This document shows, piece by piece, positions 1 to 8,259 of a stretch of 20,173 nucleotides of DNA (the first letter of the stretch is position 1; each line of letters opens with the position of its first letter). The stretch is taken from contig JAIRYY010000150.1 in assembly GCA_031267485.1 (NCBI GenBank), forward strand, positions 1-20,173, read 5' to 3'. A program made the translations under genes and the position numbers. The stretch comes from Tannerella sp. GTDB taxonomy: Bacteria > Bacteroidota > Bacteroidia > Bacteroidales > Tannerellaceae. The notes below the pieces were generated by a model that saw nothing but the letters and a program-made list of their open reading frames with translations, was not told the origin of the DNA and did not search any database.

Positions 1-4
1 GCGG

Positions 5-1873
5 TCAGTAACCGCTGGCTTTCGGTTTCGTATCGTACGGATGCTGTTCGCCGGCGTGAATCCGGAACAGTCTCGCGTGCGTCTCTTTCATCGCGTCGAC
101 CATGTCGGGATACGGGCGGTCGGTGATATCGAGCAGTCCGATATTGTAGTTTTCGCCGTCCATGCGTCCGGTGTTTGCCTGGTCAATCCACTGAAACCAG
201 TGGGCGCCGACGAGCGAGGGATGATGATAGCCCTGTTCGTTGTAGTAGCGGTAAGCATTCCCGCGTTCGCGGTAATTGGCGGCCTGCACGATACCGGCAG
301 CCATCCCCCGGTCGGGCACGCCGAAATGATATTCGCCGATGAGAATCGGCAGACCCGTCATTTCGTCGATTCGCTCCATGAACTCAACGGAGGGCTGCAC
401 CTCGTAGCAGTTGAAGCTGAACACGTCAAAATGCCTGGCTGTGACCGACAGCAACCCGTTCGACGTATGTCCGCCGAAACGCATGCCCAGGTTAAGATGA
501 TTCGGGTCATACGTTTTCAGTACCCTGTTCACCAGCCCCAGGAATCTGTCGAACGTCCCGTACACGAACGCGCGTCTCGACTCGAAAGAATCGCCGTTCT
601 CCCCGATCCATGACGCGAGCGCCTTTTTAATCGGGGTATCGCCGCCATTCAGAATACGGTCGCAAAGGACGCTTTCCTGTCCGGGCCATGGCTGCTCGTT
701 CCCCACGAAATAGCCCAGCAGCCAGGGATTATCCCGGTACCGCCGCGCCATTTCCCCGATAGACCCGTCGATATCCCGCGCATACTGCGGATCGTATACG
801 TCCGGCAACCCCATGACGCCTTTTTCGAGCTGCAGTCCCGGCAGGGTGAGGACAAACGGCATCCGGCCGGCATCCGTCATTTCGCGGGACGACCAGTTTG
901 CAACCGTATTCAGCCCCCATGCGTGCATTCTGCTTATAGCCGTATTAATCCATTCGGATTCGTTGCCTTCGCCGTAGCGCCGGCGGATGTTCCAGCGGTA
1001 AAAATCCGCGTATCCCTCCGTTTCGGGCAAATGTTCGAAAACAAACGCCCTGTCTTTTGTCGTTGTCCTTACGGATGCGTTGATGCAGTCGGCGCCGACG
1101 GACAGGAACAGACAGCCCTCGGGATCGACGAACCACCATTTGCCGTCGATTTTTTCCGTACGGAAAAAGCCGGTAGCCTTCCGCTGCCGCGCCCGGTAGC
1201 CTCCGTACTGCGAGACCTCGTCGCCGGGAAACAGCGCCGTCTGCAACCGTCCGTCCTCCTCCCGCCACGCGGCCTGCAAGTCCTCCTCCGACTTCACCTT
1301 GCCGTCCCAGTCCTTCGTCGCCCACTGCCCGAAACGGTCGACCAGAAAAACGTCCTCCAGAAGCGCCTCGCCGGGATCGTCCACAGCCAGCGTGATGGCG
1401 CGTATTCCGAGTGTCGGGTTGTCAACCGGGTTTTTCATGTAGAAGCGGATGCTGTCGATGCCCGTCAGCGTTCCCGTCTGATGGGAATGAATGTTTATCT
1501 GCCCCAGTTTGCGGGCTTTGTTGTACGTGGCGGCCATATCGACGGCCGACGCCGGAAGTTCCCTGAAAAAATCAAGCGGAATCGTGAACCTGAGCCATGC
1601 GCCCGCGAACGGCTGAATGTTTTTCGGCAGGAACCCGCCGGCCGTAACCGGCCCGATGGAAAACCGCTGGGGCGATGAGGCTTTCATCTCCAGCACGAGA
1701 TAGTTGTAATCCGACCAGTCGGACGGTAAACCGGGCGCAATGTCCCTCAGCGCCCAGCTGCAGGAAGATACCGGCTGCGAAGAATCGAACTGCATGACGA
1801 TTGTTCCGGATGATTTTTTACAGGACGGCAGCAACAGCGCCAATGCCATCATTATAAACAGATGCTTTTTCAT
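5..1873 (-). CDS. Agarase-like (GH50-type, clan GH-A) lipoprotein glycosidase
   Basis: 622 aa. Residues 1-18 form a lipoprotein signal with lipobox LLPSC (Cys18), so the enzyme is probably tethered to the cell envelope. Residues about 25-165 look like an all-beta, carbohydrate-binding-like domain. From about 230 the sequence is a TIM-barrel glycosidase: GKWWFVDPEG (244-253) followed by a metal/sugar-loop-like SVGADCI is typical of GH50 beta-agarases and relatives. GNEQPW (391-396, Glu393) fits the clan GH-A acid/base Asn-Glu pair, and LIGEYHFG (511-518, Glu514) fits the nucleophile strand. A polysaccharide substrate (galactan or a related beta-linked glycan) is inferred from the family only. 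The start is the ATG next to the signal peptide. The gene stands alone, with no SusC/SusD or other polysaccharide-utilisation gene in view, although the window edge cuts its downstream side. It is divergent from purB across the MITE-like repeat. Other GH-A families remain possible. Confidence 0.8.
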   Translation of the reverse strand: MKKHLFIMMALALLLPSCKKSSGTIVMQFDSSQPVSSCSWALRDIAPGLPSDWSDYNYLVLEMKASSPQRFSIGPVTAGGFLPKNIQPFAGAWLRFTIPLDFFRELPASAVDMAATYNKARKLGQINIHSHQTGTLTGIDSIRFYMKNPVDNPTLGIRAITLAVDDPGEALLEDVFLVDRFGQWATKDWDGKVKSEEDLQAAWREEDGRLQTALFPGDEVSQYGGYRARQRKATGFFRTEKIDGKWWFVDPEGCLFLSVGADCINASVRTTTKDRAFVFEHLPETEGYADFYRWNIRRRYGEGNESEWINTAISRMHAWGLNTVANWSSREMTDAGRMPFVLTLPGLQLEKGVMGLPDVYDPQYARDIDGSIGEMARRYRDNPWLLGYFVGNEQPWPGQESVLCDRILNGGDTPIKKALASWIGENGDSFESRRAFVYGTFDRFLGLVNRVLKTYDPNHLNLGMRFGGHTSNGLLSVTARHFDVFSFNCYEVQPSVEFMERIDEMTGLPILIGEYHFGVPDRGMAAGIVQAANYRERGNAYRYYNEQGYHHPSLVGAHWFQWIDQANTGRMDGENYNIGLLDITDRPYPDMVDAMKETHARLFRIHAGEQHPYDTKPKASGY

Positions 1874-1906
1874 AGTAAGAATTTATTAAATGTGAAATAT
1901 TCCCTG

Positions 1907-1914
1907 CAAAAATA
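1907..1914 (-). promoter_or_regulatory. Candidate Bacteroidota -7 box of the glycosidase gene
   Basis: On the minus strand the octamer reads TATTTTTG, an exact match to TAnnTTTG, about 35 bp upstream of the ATG. A matching TTTG -33 element is not clear (only a T-run at the right distance), so the assignment is tentative. Confidence 0.4.
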
Positions 1915-1964
1915 GTGATTTCCGCGGAATAAAAGCGGATGAGGGGAAAAAAAACGCCGGCGGC

Positions 1965-2122
1965 GGCTGTCTCAAAAGCACGCAGATGACGCAGATCGGA
2001 CGGATTTACGCAGATTTTTATAAATCTTAATTAGACGGGATGCATATTATCAGCTAATTGGCAATCTGCGTTAATCTATAAAATCTGCGTTATCTGCGTG
2101 CTAAAAGACTTTTGAGACAGCC
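1965..2122. repeat. MITE-like palindromic element with 14-bp perfect terminal inverted repeats
   Basis: The ends are GGCTGTCTCAAAAG (1965-1978) and its exact reverse complement CTTTTGAGACAGCC (2109-2122). The symmetry continues inward: after an indel of about 8 bp both arms run through CACGCAGATGACGCAGAT-type sequence and ACGCAGAT repeats, so the whole 158 bp can fold into one long imperfect hairpin. There is no ORF. I see no clear target-site duplication. The end sequence resembles termini of DDE insertion sequences with the GGCTGTCTCAAAA signature, so a non-autonomous derivative is the likeliest origin. It sits in the divergent gap between the glycosidase and purB, upstream of both. Confidence 0.75.
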
Positions 2123-2182
2123 CCATTTTGTCCCTGTGGCGCATTTTTTGCCGAATCATAGCGCTTTTCCGTTTAAATGTAT

Positions 2183-2190
2183 TATCTTTG
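2183..2190 (+). promoter_or_regulatory. -7 box (TATCTTTG) of the purB operon
   Basis: TATCTTTG is an exact match to the Bacteroidota TAnnTTTG element and lies 26 bp before the purB ATG. The -33 region is only weakly T-rich. It would drive purB and probably the two following same-strand genes. Confidence 0.6.
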
Positions 2191-2215
2191 CCGCGGTTAA
2201 GGCATTAAGATTATT

Positions 2216-3559
2216 ATGGAGCTTTCAATTTTAACAGCAACATCTCCGATTGACGGACGATACAGAGAGAAAACCGAAAACCTTTCCGGATATTTTTCCG
2301 AGTGGGCGCTGATTCGCTATCGCGTCCGCGTTGAAATCGAATATTTCATTTTCCTTTCCGAACATCTGCCGCAGTTGAAACCGCTGAACCAGGCGGAGAT
2401 GAAAGAGCGTCTCCGAAACATTTACCGTCTGTTTTCAACGGATGACGCGGCGCACGTCAAGGAGATTGAAAAAATCACGAATCACGATGTCAAGGCTGTC
2501 GAATATTTTATCAAGGAGCGTTTTGACGGGCTTTCGCTACAGGCATACAAGGAATTTATTCACTTCGGGCTTACCTCGCAGGATATTAACAATACGGCTT
2601 TTCCCCTGATGATAAAAGAATCGCTGGAGGAGGTTTATTATCCCGAAATACAGTCGGCGCTCGACATCCTGAAGAGATATGCCGAGGAATGGAAGGAGAT
2701 ACCGATGCTGGCAAAAACTCACGGACAGCCCGCTTCCCCTACCCGGCTGGGAAAAGAAATAATGGTGTTTGTTTACCGCGTGGAGCAACAGTTGAAACTG
2801 CTGAAAGCCGTTCCCCTGTCCGCCAAGTTTGGCGGCGCCACGGGAAATTTCAATGCGCATAAGGTGGCGTTCCCCGATTATGAATGGCATCAGATGGGCA
2901 ACACGTTCGTGAGGGATTTTTTAGGGCTGGAACGTGAGGAATGGACCACGCAAATATCCAATTACGACAACCTGGCCGCCCTTTTTAACGGACTGAGCCG
3001 TATCAATACGGTATTCATAGATATGTGCCGGGATTTCTGGCAATATATTTCAATGGAATATTTCAAACAAAAGATAAAAGCCGGAGAAGTGGGTTCCTCC
3101 GCCATGCCGCACAAGGTTAATCCCATTGATTTCGAGAATGCGGAAGGCAACCTTGGATTTGCGAATGCCCTGCTGGCGTATCTTGCCGCCAAACTGCCCG
3201 TGTCGCGCCTGCAGCGCGACCTTACGGATTCGACGGTGATACGGAATGTCGGCGTGCCTCTCGCCCATATCGGGATTGCATTCGCCGGCATGGTCAAGGG
3301 ACTTGACAAACTGCTGCTGAACAGAGAGGCTATTGCGAATGAGTTGAACAGTCACTGGGCGGTCGTCGCAGAAGCTATTCAGACGATTTTACGCCGCGAA
3401 AATTATCCTAAACCTTATGAGACGTTAAAGGAACTGACTCGGGTGAATGAGGAAATAACAGAACAGTCAATACACAATTTTATTGATTCTTTGAATTTGG
3501 ATGAAACAATTAAAAACGAATTGAAAACAGTTACACCGCAAAATTATGTGGGCGTATAA
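2216..3559 (+). CDS. purB: Adenylosuccinate lyase
   Basis: 447 aa, close to the E. coli PurB length and type (opening MELSILTATSPIDGRY). The enzyme is cytosolic and acts twice in purine synthesis: it cleaves SAICAR to AICAR plus fumarate, and adenylosuccinate to AMP plus fumarate. Visible family features are TNHDVKAVEY (88-97), TSQD (120-123), KTHGQP with the catalytic-region His169 (167-172), and the flexible signature loop GSSAMPHKVNP (293-303) holding the catalytic Ser294/Ser295, followed by the conserved Glu in NAEGN. The gene appears complete and ends at TAA. It opens a same-strand run with the pseudouridine synthase (55-bp gap) and asnS, so the three are probably at least partly co-transcribed as housekeeping genes. 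Confidence 0.96.
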   Translation: MELSILTATSPIDGRYREKTENLSGYFSEWALIRYRVRVEIEYFIFLSEHLPQLKPLNQAEMKERLRNIYRLFSTDDAAHVKEIEKITNHDVKAVEYFIKERFDGLSLQAYKEFIHFGLTSQDINNTAFPLMIKESLEEVYYPEIQSALDILKRYAEEWKEIPMLAKTHGQPASPTRLGKEIMVFVYRVEQQLKLLKAVPLSAKFGGATGNFNAHKVAFPDYEWHQMGNTFVRDFLGLEREEWTTQISNYDNLAALFNGLSRINTVFIDMCRDFWQYISMEYFKQKIKAGEVGSSAMPHKVNPIDFENAEGNLGFANALLAYLAAKLPVSRLQRDLTDSTVIRNVGVPLAHIGIAFAGMVKGLDKLLLNREAIANELNSHWAVVAEAIQTILRRENYPKPYETLKELTRVNEEITEQSIHNFIDSLNLDETIKNELKTVTPQNYVGV

Positions 3560-3614
3560 AATTTATTAACGTAATCGTGAGATTGCAAGTATTCAAAATT
3601 AAATATTTAACAAC

Positions 3615-5261
3615 ATGGATTTAACAGAAAAAAACGAATCGAAAGCCACATCGGGAAATGAGATTTCAGACAGGGAAGGTTCTTCTTCGGAAGACCACGG
3701 ACAGGACAGAGCCGCAAGTGCAAGTGCAAATGCCGGTGCAAGTGCAGGCGCTATCGAGGGTGAAAAACCAAAGGGAAAGCGTCTACGTATCAAAGACACG
3801 CGCAAAGTGGACTACAACAGTTCCATGCCGACAGGCCGCCCTTATCAGCCGGTATACGGACAGACAAGACAGTCGTCGCCTTTTCAGCAGCGTCCCTATT
3901 CGCCGCAGGATGGAGAGAGACGTCCGCGTTCGGGAGACAGTGATTCCGACAACAGGTATCATTCCGGAGACGGCGGCTATCAGAGAAGAAACTATAACGC
4001 GCCCGGAGAACAGGGCGGATATCAGCCGCGCCATTATAGCCAGGACGACCAGCCGCAGGACAGCGAACAGGGCGGATACCAGCAGCGGAACTACACGCCG
4101 GGCGGGTATCAGCAAAGACGCAGCTACAACACTAACAGCCAGAGTGGCGGCGGATACCAGCCGCGGAGAAGCTACGACCAGGGCGGCGGTAACAGGCAGG
4201 GCGGATATCAGCAGCGGGGATACAACCAGGGCGGCGGCTACAATCAAGGTGGCGGCTACAACCAGGGCGGTGGATATAACCAGGGTGGCGGCTACAACCA
4301 AAGAGGCGGCTACAACCAGGGAGGCGGATATAATCAGGGCGGCGGCTACAACCAGGGTGGCGGCTACAATCGCGGCGGTTACAATCAGGGCGGCGATAAC
4401 CGCGGCGGATACAACCAGGGCGGCGGATATCAGCAAAGAAGACCCGGAGGGGGAGGCAATATGCGCAGGCCGCAGCAGTGGGATTACGCCAGGCAAACTT
4501 TCCCGAAGCCCGTCAAATATCAGGAGGTCGTAACGGACCCTGCGGCGCCGATACGCTTAAACAAGTATCTTGCCAACGCAGGCGTATGTTCGCGCCGCGA
4601 AGCCGACGAATTTATCCAGGCTGGCGCCGTCACGGTAAATGGCGAGGCCATAACGGAACTCGGGACAAAAATAACACGCATGGATAAGGTCTCTTTCCGC
4701 GACCAGCCCGTGCAGATAGAAAGCAAGATTTACATCCTGCTGAACAAGCCGAAAAATTGTGTGACAACTTCCGACGACCCGCAGAACAGGCAAACCGTCA
4801 TGGACCTGGTTAAGAACGCATGCATAGAGCGCATCTATCCGGTAGGCCGTCTGGACCGTAACACAACCGGCGTGCTGCTGCTTACGAACGACGGCGAGAT
4901 GGCTGCCAAGCTGACGCATCCGTCATTTAAGAAGAAAAAGATTTATCACGTATGGCTTGACCGCGAAGTGGCTGTTGACGACATGGAGAAATTAGTCAAC
5001 GGCATCGAACTGGAAGACGGCGAAATACATGCGGATGCCATAAGTTATGCAAACGACGACGACAAAAGCCAGGTCGGCATCGAAATTCACTCCGGCAAAA
5101 ACCGGATTGTAAGGCGCATGTTCGAAACGCTCGGTTATCACGTGACGAAACTCGACCGCGTATATTTTGCCGGACTGACGAAGAGAAATCTCGGGCGCGG
5201 AAAATGGCGCTATCTCTCCGAGCATGAAGTAAACTCGCTTCGCATGGGAGCTTACGAATGA
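3615..5261 (+). CDS. RluB/RsuA-family 23S rRNA pseudouridine synthase with long Gly/Tyr/Asn/Gln-rich N-terminal extension
   Basis: 548 aa. The C-terminal half is the enzyme: an S4 RNA-binding domain (about 311-360, IRLNKYLANAGVCSRREADE) and an RsuA/RluB/E/F-type catalytic domain with the signature GRLDRNTTG (411-419, catalytic Asp414), then KKKKIYHVWL and KNRIVRRMFE. It should isomerise a uridine in 23S rRNA; the exact site cannot be read from sequence. Residues 1-50 are acidic and Ser/Ala-rich. Residues about 70-295 are low-complexity, with Arg-Gly and (G)GGYNQ repeats that should be disordered and RNA-binding or phase-separating. Such extensions are usual, as I recall, for Bacteroidota homologues but vary in length. 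The core alone matches the normal enzyme length of about 240 aa. Other-frame ORFs across the repeats are shadows. It lies between purB and asnS. Confidence 0.92.
   Translation: MDLTEKNESKATSGNEISDREGSSSEDHGQDRAASASANAGASAGAIEGEKPKGKRLRIKDTRKVDYNSSMPTGRPYQPVYGQTRQSSPFQQRPYSPQDGERRPRSGDSDSDNRYHSGDGGYQRRNYNAPGEQGGYQPRHYSQDDQPQDSEQGGYQQRNYTPGGYQQRRSYNTNSQSGGGYQPRRSYDQGGGNRQGGYQQRGYNQGGGYNQGGGYNQGGGYNQGGGYNQRGGYNQGGGYNQGGGYNQGGGYNRGGYNQGGDNRGGYNQGGGYQQRRPGGGGNMRRPQQWDYARQTFPKPVKYQEVVTDPAAPIRLNKYLANAGVCSRREADEFIQAGAVTVNGEAITELGTKITRMDKVSFRDQPVQIESKIYILLNKPKNCVTTSDDPQNRQTVMDLVKNACIERIYPVGRLDRNTTGVLLLTNDGEMAAKLTHPSFKKKKIYHVWLDREVAVDDMEKLVNGIELEDGEIHADAISYANDDDKSQVGIEIHSGKNRIVRRMFETLGYHVTKLDRVYFAGLTKRNLGRGKWRYLSEHEVNSLRMGAYE
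4197..4425 (+). repeat. In-frame tandem repeat encoding GGGYNQ units
   Basis: About ten near-identical 18-bp units (type GGCGGCTACAACCAGGGC) within the pseudouridine synthase gene, with occasional 15-bp or Arg-bearing variants. All indels keep the frame. Synonymous changes between units show it is not a very recent expansion. Copy number may vary between strains. Confidence 0.9.
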
Positions 5262-5293
5262 TATGGCTACTTAATTTTTAAACAGATGCAGTT

Positions 5294-6691
5294 ATGACTG
5301 GAACAAGAATCAGTAAGGTTTTGGGAATGGAAGCGTACGGCGCTGACGTAAACGTCAAAGGCTGGGTACGCACGCGAAGGGGAAGCAAACAGATTGCGTT
5401 CATCGCGCTGAATGACGGTTCGACGATACATAATATCCAGATTGTCGCCGACATAAACAGGCTGGGAGAAGATATACTCAAACCGGTAACAACCGGAGCG
5501 TGTATCAGTGTGAACGGCAAACTGGTTCAGTCGCAGGGAAAGGGACAGAACGTTGAAATACAGGCAGACCATATCGAAGTCCTGGGAACGGCAGACCCCA
5601 ATTCTTATCCCCTGCAGAAAAAAGGCCACTCCCTGGAGTTTTTGCGCGAGATTGCTCATCTGCGTCCGCGAACAAACACGTTCGGCGCAGTCTTCCGCAT
5701 ACGCCACAACATGGCTTTTGCCATTCATAAATTCTTTCACGACAGAGGCTTTTTCTATTTCCATACGCCAGTCATAACGGCATCCGACTGCGAGGGCGCC
5801 GGACAAATGTTTCAGGTGACGACGCTCAATTTATACGATTTGAAGAAAGACGACAGGGGCGCTATCGTTTATGACGGCGATTTCTTCGGCAAACAGGCAA
5901 GCCTCACGGTCTCCGGACAGCTGGAGGGCGAACTGGCGGCCATGGGACTGGGCGCCGTCTATACTTTCGGGCCTACATTCCGGGCGGAAAACTCAAATAC
6001 GCCGCGGCATCTCGCCGAGTTCTGGATGATTGAGCCGGAAGTGGCATTCAACGGGATAAGGGAAAACATGGACCTCGCCGAAGAATTTATCAAATATTGC
6101 GTACAGTGGGCGCTGGATAATTGCCTCGACGACATACGGTTCCTGAGCGAACGGTTCGACGGCGAACTGACGGACCGGCTCGAAAGCGTACTGAAAGAAG
6201 ACTTCGTCAGGCTGCCCTACAGCGAGGGAATAAAAATCCTGGAGGATGCCGTCGCAAAGGGGCACAGGTTCGAATTTCCGGTATACTGGGGAGCCGACCT
6301 CGCGTCCGAACATGAACGTTATCTCGTCGAAAACCACTTCAACCGCCCCGTCATACTGACAGACTATCCGAAAGAGATAAAGGCGTTTTACATGAAACAG
6401 AACGACGACGGAAAAACCGTACGCGCAATGGACGTCCTCTTCCCGAAAATCGGTGAAATAATAGGCGGTTCGGAACGCGAAGCGGACTACGACAAACTCG
6501 TGACGCGCATCCGGGAAATGAATATCCCGATGAAAGATATGTGGTGGTATCTGGATACGCGCAAATTCGGCGCCTGCCCGCATGCCGGATTCGGACTGGG
6601 ATTCGAGCGACTGCTCCTGTTCGTCACCGGCATGGCGAACATCCGCGATGTGATCCCGTTCCCCCGCACGCCAAACAACGCGGAGTTTTAA
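5294..6691 (+). CDS. asnS: Asparaginyl-tRNA synthetase
   Basis: 465 aa, the usual length for bacterial AsnRS. It charges tRNA-Asn with asparagine in the cytosol. The N-terminal OB-fold anticodon-binding domain covers about 15-100 ([21 protein letters not shown]). The class IIb catalytic domain follows, with motif 2 at 229-249 ([16 protein letters not shown]) and motif 3 at 432-441 ([10 protein letters not shown]), then [16 protein letters not shown], the standard AsnRS ending. [16 protein letters not shown] and the C-terminal RTPNNAEF separate it from AspRS. The gene starts 32 bp after the pseudouridine synthase stop and ends with TAA. Downstream lies a hairpin (6743-6779), then the composite repeat. 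Confidence 0.97.
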   Translation: MTGTRISKVLGMEAYGADVNVKGWVRTRRGSKQIAFIALNDGSTIHNIQIVADINRLGEDILKPVTTGACISVNGKLVQSQGKGQNVEIQADHIEVLGTADPNSYPLQKKGHSLEFLREIAHLRPRTNTFGAVFRIRHNMAFAIHKFFHDRGFFYFHTPVITASDCEGAGQMFQVTTLNLYDLKKDDRGAIVYDGDFFGKQASLTVSGQLEGELAAMGLGAVYTFGPTFRAENSNTPRHLAEFWMIEPEVAFNGIRENMDLAEEFIKYCVQWALDNCLDDIRFLSERFDGELTDRLESVLKEDFVRLPYSEGIKILEDAVAKGHRFEFPVYWGADLASEHERYLVENHFNRPVILTDYPKEIKAFYMKQNDDGKTVRAMDVLFPKIGEIIGGSEREADYDKLVTRIREMNIPMKDMWWYLDTRKFGACPHAGFGLGFERLLLFVTGMANIRDVIPFPRTPNNAEF

Positions 6692-6742
6692 AGGCTTACA
6701 CCCTCAGGCAGCCGGTTGAGTAAGAACCGGATGCCGTGCAAT

Positions 6743-6779
6743 AATCAGGCTGGTGCAAATAACAGGCATCAGCCTGATT
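6743..6779 (+). terminator. Strong hairpin after asnS
   Basis: A perfect 10-bp stem (AATCAGGCTG / CAGCCTGATT) extends inward by four more pairs including one G-U, with a 9-nt A-rich loop. It lies 51 bp after the asnS stop. The U-tract is poor (TTTGGCTT), so it could be a weak terminator or an mRNA 3'-end stabiliser. A smaller hairpin, CCGGTT/AACCGG, lies at 6712-6730. The stretch 6780-6950 holds nothing else that I can identify. Confidence 0.6.
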
Positions 6780-6980
6780 TGGCTTATCCGTACAGGTCAT
6801 TTTCCGGTACTCGCCGGATCACCTGCAAAAACCTGTGTTCAAGCAAAACATTCGCGTAACGTGTTAGCCGGCCGGTGCGGGCTTGTGCAGTCCGCGCCGG
6901 CAGTGAGTCCGGAAAGCGCCGCGCAACGTCAGTTCGATGTAAGATAAAGATATGAATTACCTGTTTATTGCCCGGCGGCC

Positions 6981-7136
6981 CGGAAGCGCATACGCGGAAG
7001 GATTATCCGCATATACGCGGAAGGATTATCCGCACATACGCGGAAGGATTATCCGCACATACGCGGAAGGATTATCCGCATATACGCGGAAGGTACTATC
7101 CGCGCATACGCGGAAGGCCTATCCGCGTATACGCGG
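6981..7136. repeat. Left dyad array: 23/24-bp units around GTATAC-like cores
   Basis: Cores CCGC-nnnnnn-GCGG start at 7007, 7030, 7053, 7076, 7100 and 7123 (spacing 23,23,23,24,23), with a degenerate unit before them. The last is a perfect palindrome, TCCGCGTATACGCGGA. The spacer is mostly GAAGGATTAT. The array lies in the tail-to-tail gap between asnS and the barrel gene. A reading frame happens to stay open through it, but I do not regard it as a gene. Confidence 0.9.
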
Positions 7137-7273
7137 AAAGCCGGGAAGCGTATGCCGCGATGTAGCGGAAGCGTATTATTCATATCAATCGCCTTATTCT
7201 CCGCAGGAGATTCACCGCTTTTGCATGATGAAACCCCTGAGGAGGTCTTTGCCGGGGGTTGATTCCATATTTT

Positions 7274-7455
7274 CTATTGAGGTGAAACAATTAATCATTA
7301 ATCATTAATCACTGAAAATATTCTCTATTGATGTGAAACAATTAATCACTAATCATTAATCATTAATCACTGAAAATATTTTCTATTGATGTGAAACAAT
7401 TAATCACTAATCATTAATCATTAATCACTGAAAATATTTTCTATTGATGTGAAAC
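7274..7455. repeat. 58-bp A/T-rich tandem repeats, left
   Basis: CTATTGATGTGAAAC-type units begin at 7274, 7325, 7383 and 7441 (spacing 51, 58, 58). Inside each is a run of ATTAATC/ACTAATC heptads and the string CACTGAAAATATTTT. The first unit is 7 bp shorter, which equals one heptad. I see no coding content. Confidence 0.9.
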
Positions 7456-7507
7456 CCCTGACGGACTTTGCTTATATCGAACCCGGGTCTGCAGGGCTGC
7501 GCGGCGC

Positions 7508-8254
7508 TTAATTAAGCATCAGTCCGATGCCGAAAGAGCGGACATCCGGGCCTTTCCCGTTTTCGAACATGGAGAAAAGCTGGTAATAGCCGAAGAAACT
7601 GAAGTGATCGAATCCGGCGCGCAACATCAGGCGGACATTCAATGGCGGGATGTTCGGATTGCGATAGTTGATTTTCTCAAGACCGCCCTGCGGACGGCGG
7701 ATATCCAGCTGCGATTTGGAATAATACTTAAATAATCCCTCCACGCCTCCGGAGACGAAAAAGTGCGAATGCGGCCCGGTTTTCGTCTGATATTCCAGCA
7801 TAAGGGGAACCGTCGCGTAATAGACCAGCAGTTTGCTGGATTTATAGTCCCGTTCCGTATCCCTGAAGAAGCCGGCGACGCCGTCGACATACTGCAAGCC
7901 CGTATTTCCCCTGAAATGATAGCGCGACCAGTCAAAACCCAGGCCGGTAACAAACAGGAAATGGTAACTCAGGGGGACGGTATAGTCCGTCAGGTTTAAC
8001 ATGATCGAATAGGAACTGTTCGGATTCAGATCGGCGCCATGCAGGTCTTCCAGGCCGGAAAAGGCAAAACCAACACCTTTCCAGTGCGATTCGGTCGGTT
8101 TCTTCTTCCAGTTGAAGATAAAATCGTAGGACGAGCCATTCAGCAATATCACTGTTTTCTCCGCCGGTTTTTCACTCGCTTCGGCGTATTCCTGCGCCCC
8201 TGCGGGGAGTGTAACCAGCAGGGCGCACGCAATCAGTCTTGAAATTTTTTTCAT
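7508..8254 (-). CDS. Outer-membrane beta-barrel protein, PorT-like
   Basis: 248 aa. Residues 1-20 are a Sec signal peptide with cleavage after AGA. The remainder has alternating aromatic and hydrophobic strands (YTVPLSYHFLFVTGLGFDWSRY, TVPLMLEYQ, LNVRLMLRAGFDHFSFFGYYQLF, FGIGLMLN) typical of an 8-to-10-stranded outer-membrane barrel. It ends with a short hydrophobic strand but not with the classical terminal Phe. The molecular role is unknown. It is the last gene of the sigma/anti-sigma operon, starting 5 bp after the preceding gene, so it may be a target of, or a sensor for, that sigma pathway. No clear terminator follows before the repeats begin. Confidence 0.75.
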   Translation of the reverse strand: MKKISRLIACALLVTLPAGAQEYAEASEKPAEKTVILLNGSSYDFIFNWKKKPTESHWKGVGFAFSGLEDLHGADLNPNSSYSIMLNLTDYTVPLSYHFLFVTGLGFDWSRYHFRGNTGLQYVDGVAGFFRDTERDYKSSKLLVYYATVPLMLEYQTKTGPHSHFFVSGGVEGLFKYYSKSQLDIRRPQGGLEKINYRNPNIPPLNVRLMLRAGFDHFSFFGYYQLFSMFENGKGPDVRSFGIGLMLN

Positions 8255-8259
8255 AATGC

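Larger units (their letters stand above)
6981..7455 (-). repeat. Left arm of a long inverted composite repeat
   Basis: The arm has three modules: the dyad array (6981-7136), a conserved linker (7137-7270) and A/T-rich 58-bp tandem repeats (7274-7455). The linker matches the reverse complement of 19250-19390 closely: its first 41 bp (after the perfect TCCGCG palindrome) are identical, then one indel of about 11 bp, then matching sequence through CCTTATTCTCCGCAGGAG. Oriented from A/T repeats towards the dyad array, this copy reads on the minus strand and so lies 3' of the barrel gene at 7508-8254. Confidence 0.88.

Noticed and set aside
41..1678. Plus-strand frames of 190 and 251 aa opposite the glycosidase
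   Set aside because: They have no recognisable motif and lie fully antisense to a complete lipoprotein enzyme with both catalytic Glu motifs.
3658..4533. Alternative +1 and antisense frames of 237-291 aa over the pseudouridine synthase repeats
   Set aside because: They are low-complexity shadows of the GGGYNQ repeats, while the real frame continues into a complete S4/PsiU synthase.
6981..7136. CRISPR array (regular short repeats)
   Set aside because: Units follow each other with a conserved, not unique, spacer of about 9 bp. The repeat core is a short palindrome and no cas gene is nearby.
6952..7308. 118-aa open frame through the dyad array
   Set aside because: Its peptide is only the translation of the repeats (AYTRKDYPHIRG-like) and runs into the A/T repeats. 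There is no independent sign of coding, and the inverted copy does not preserve it.
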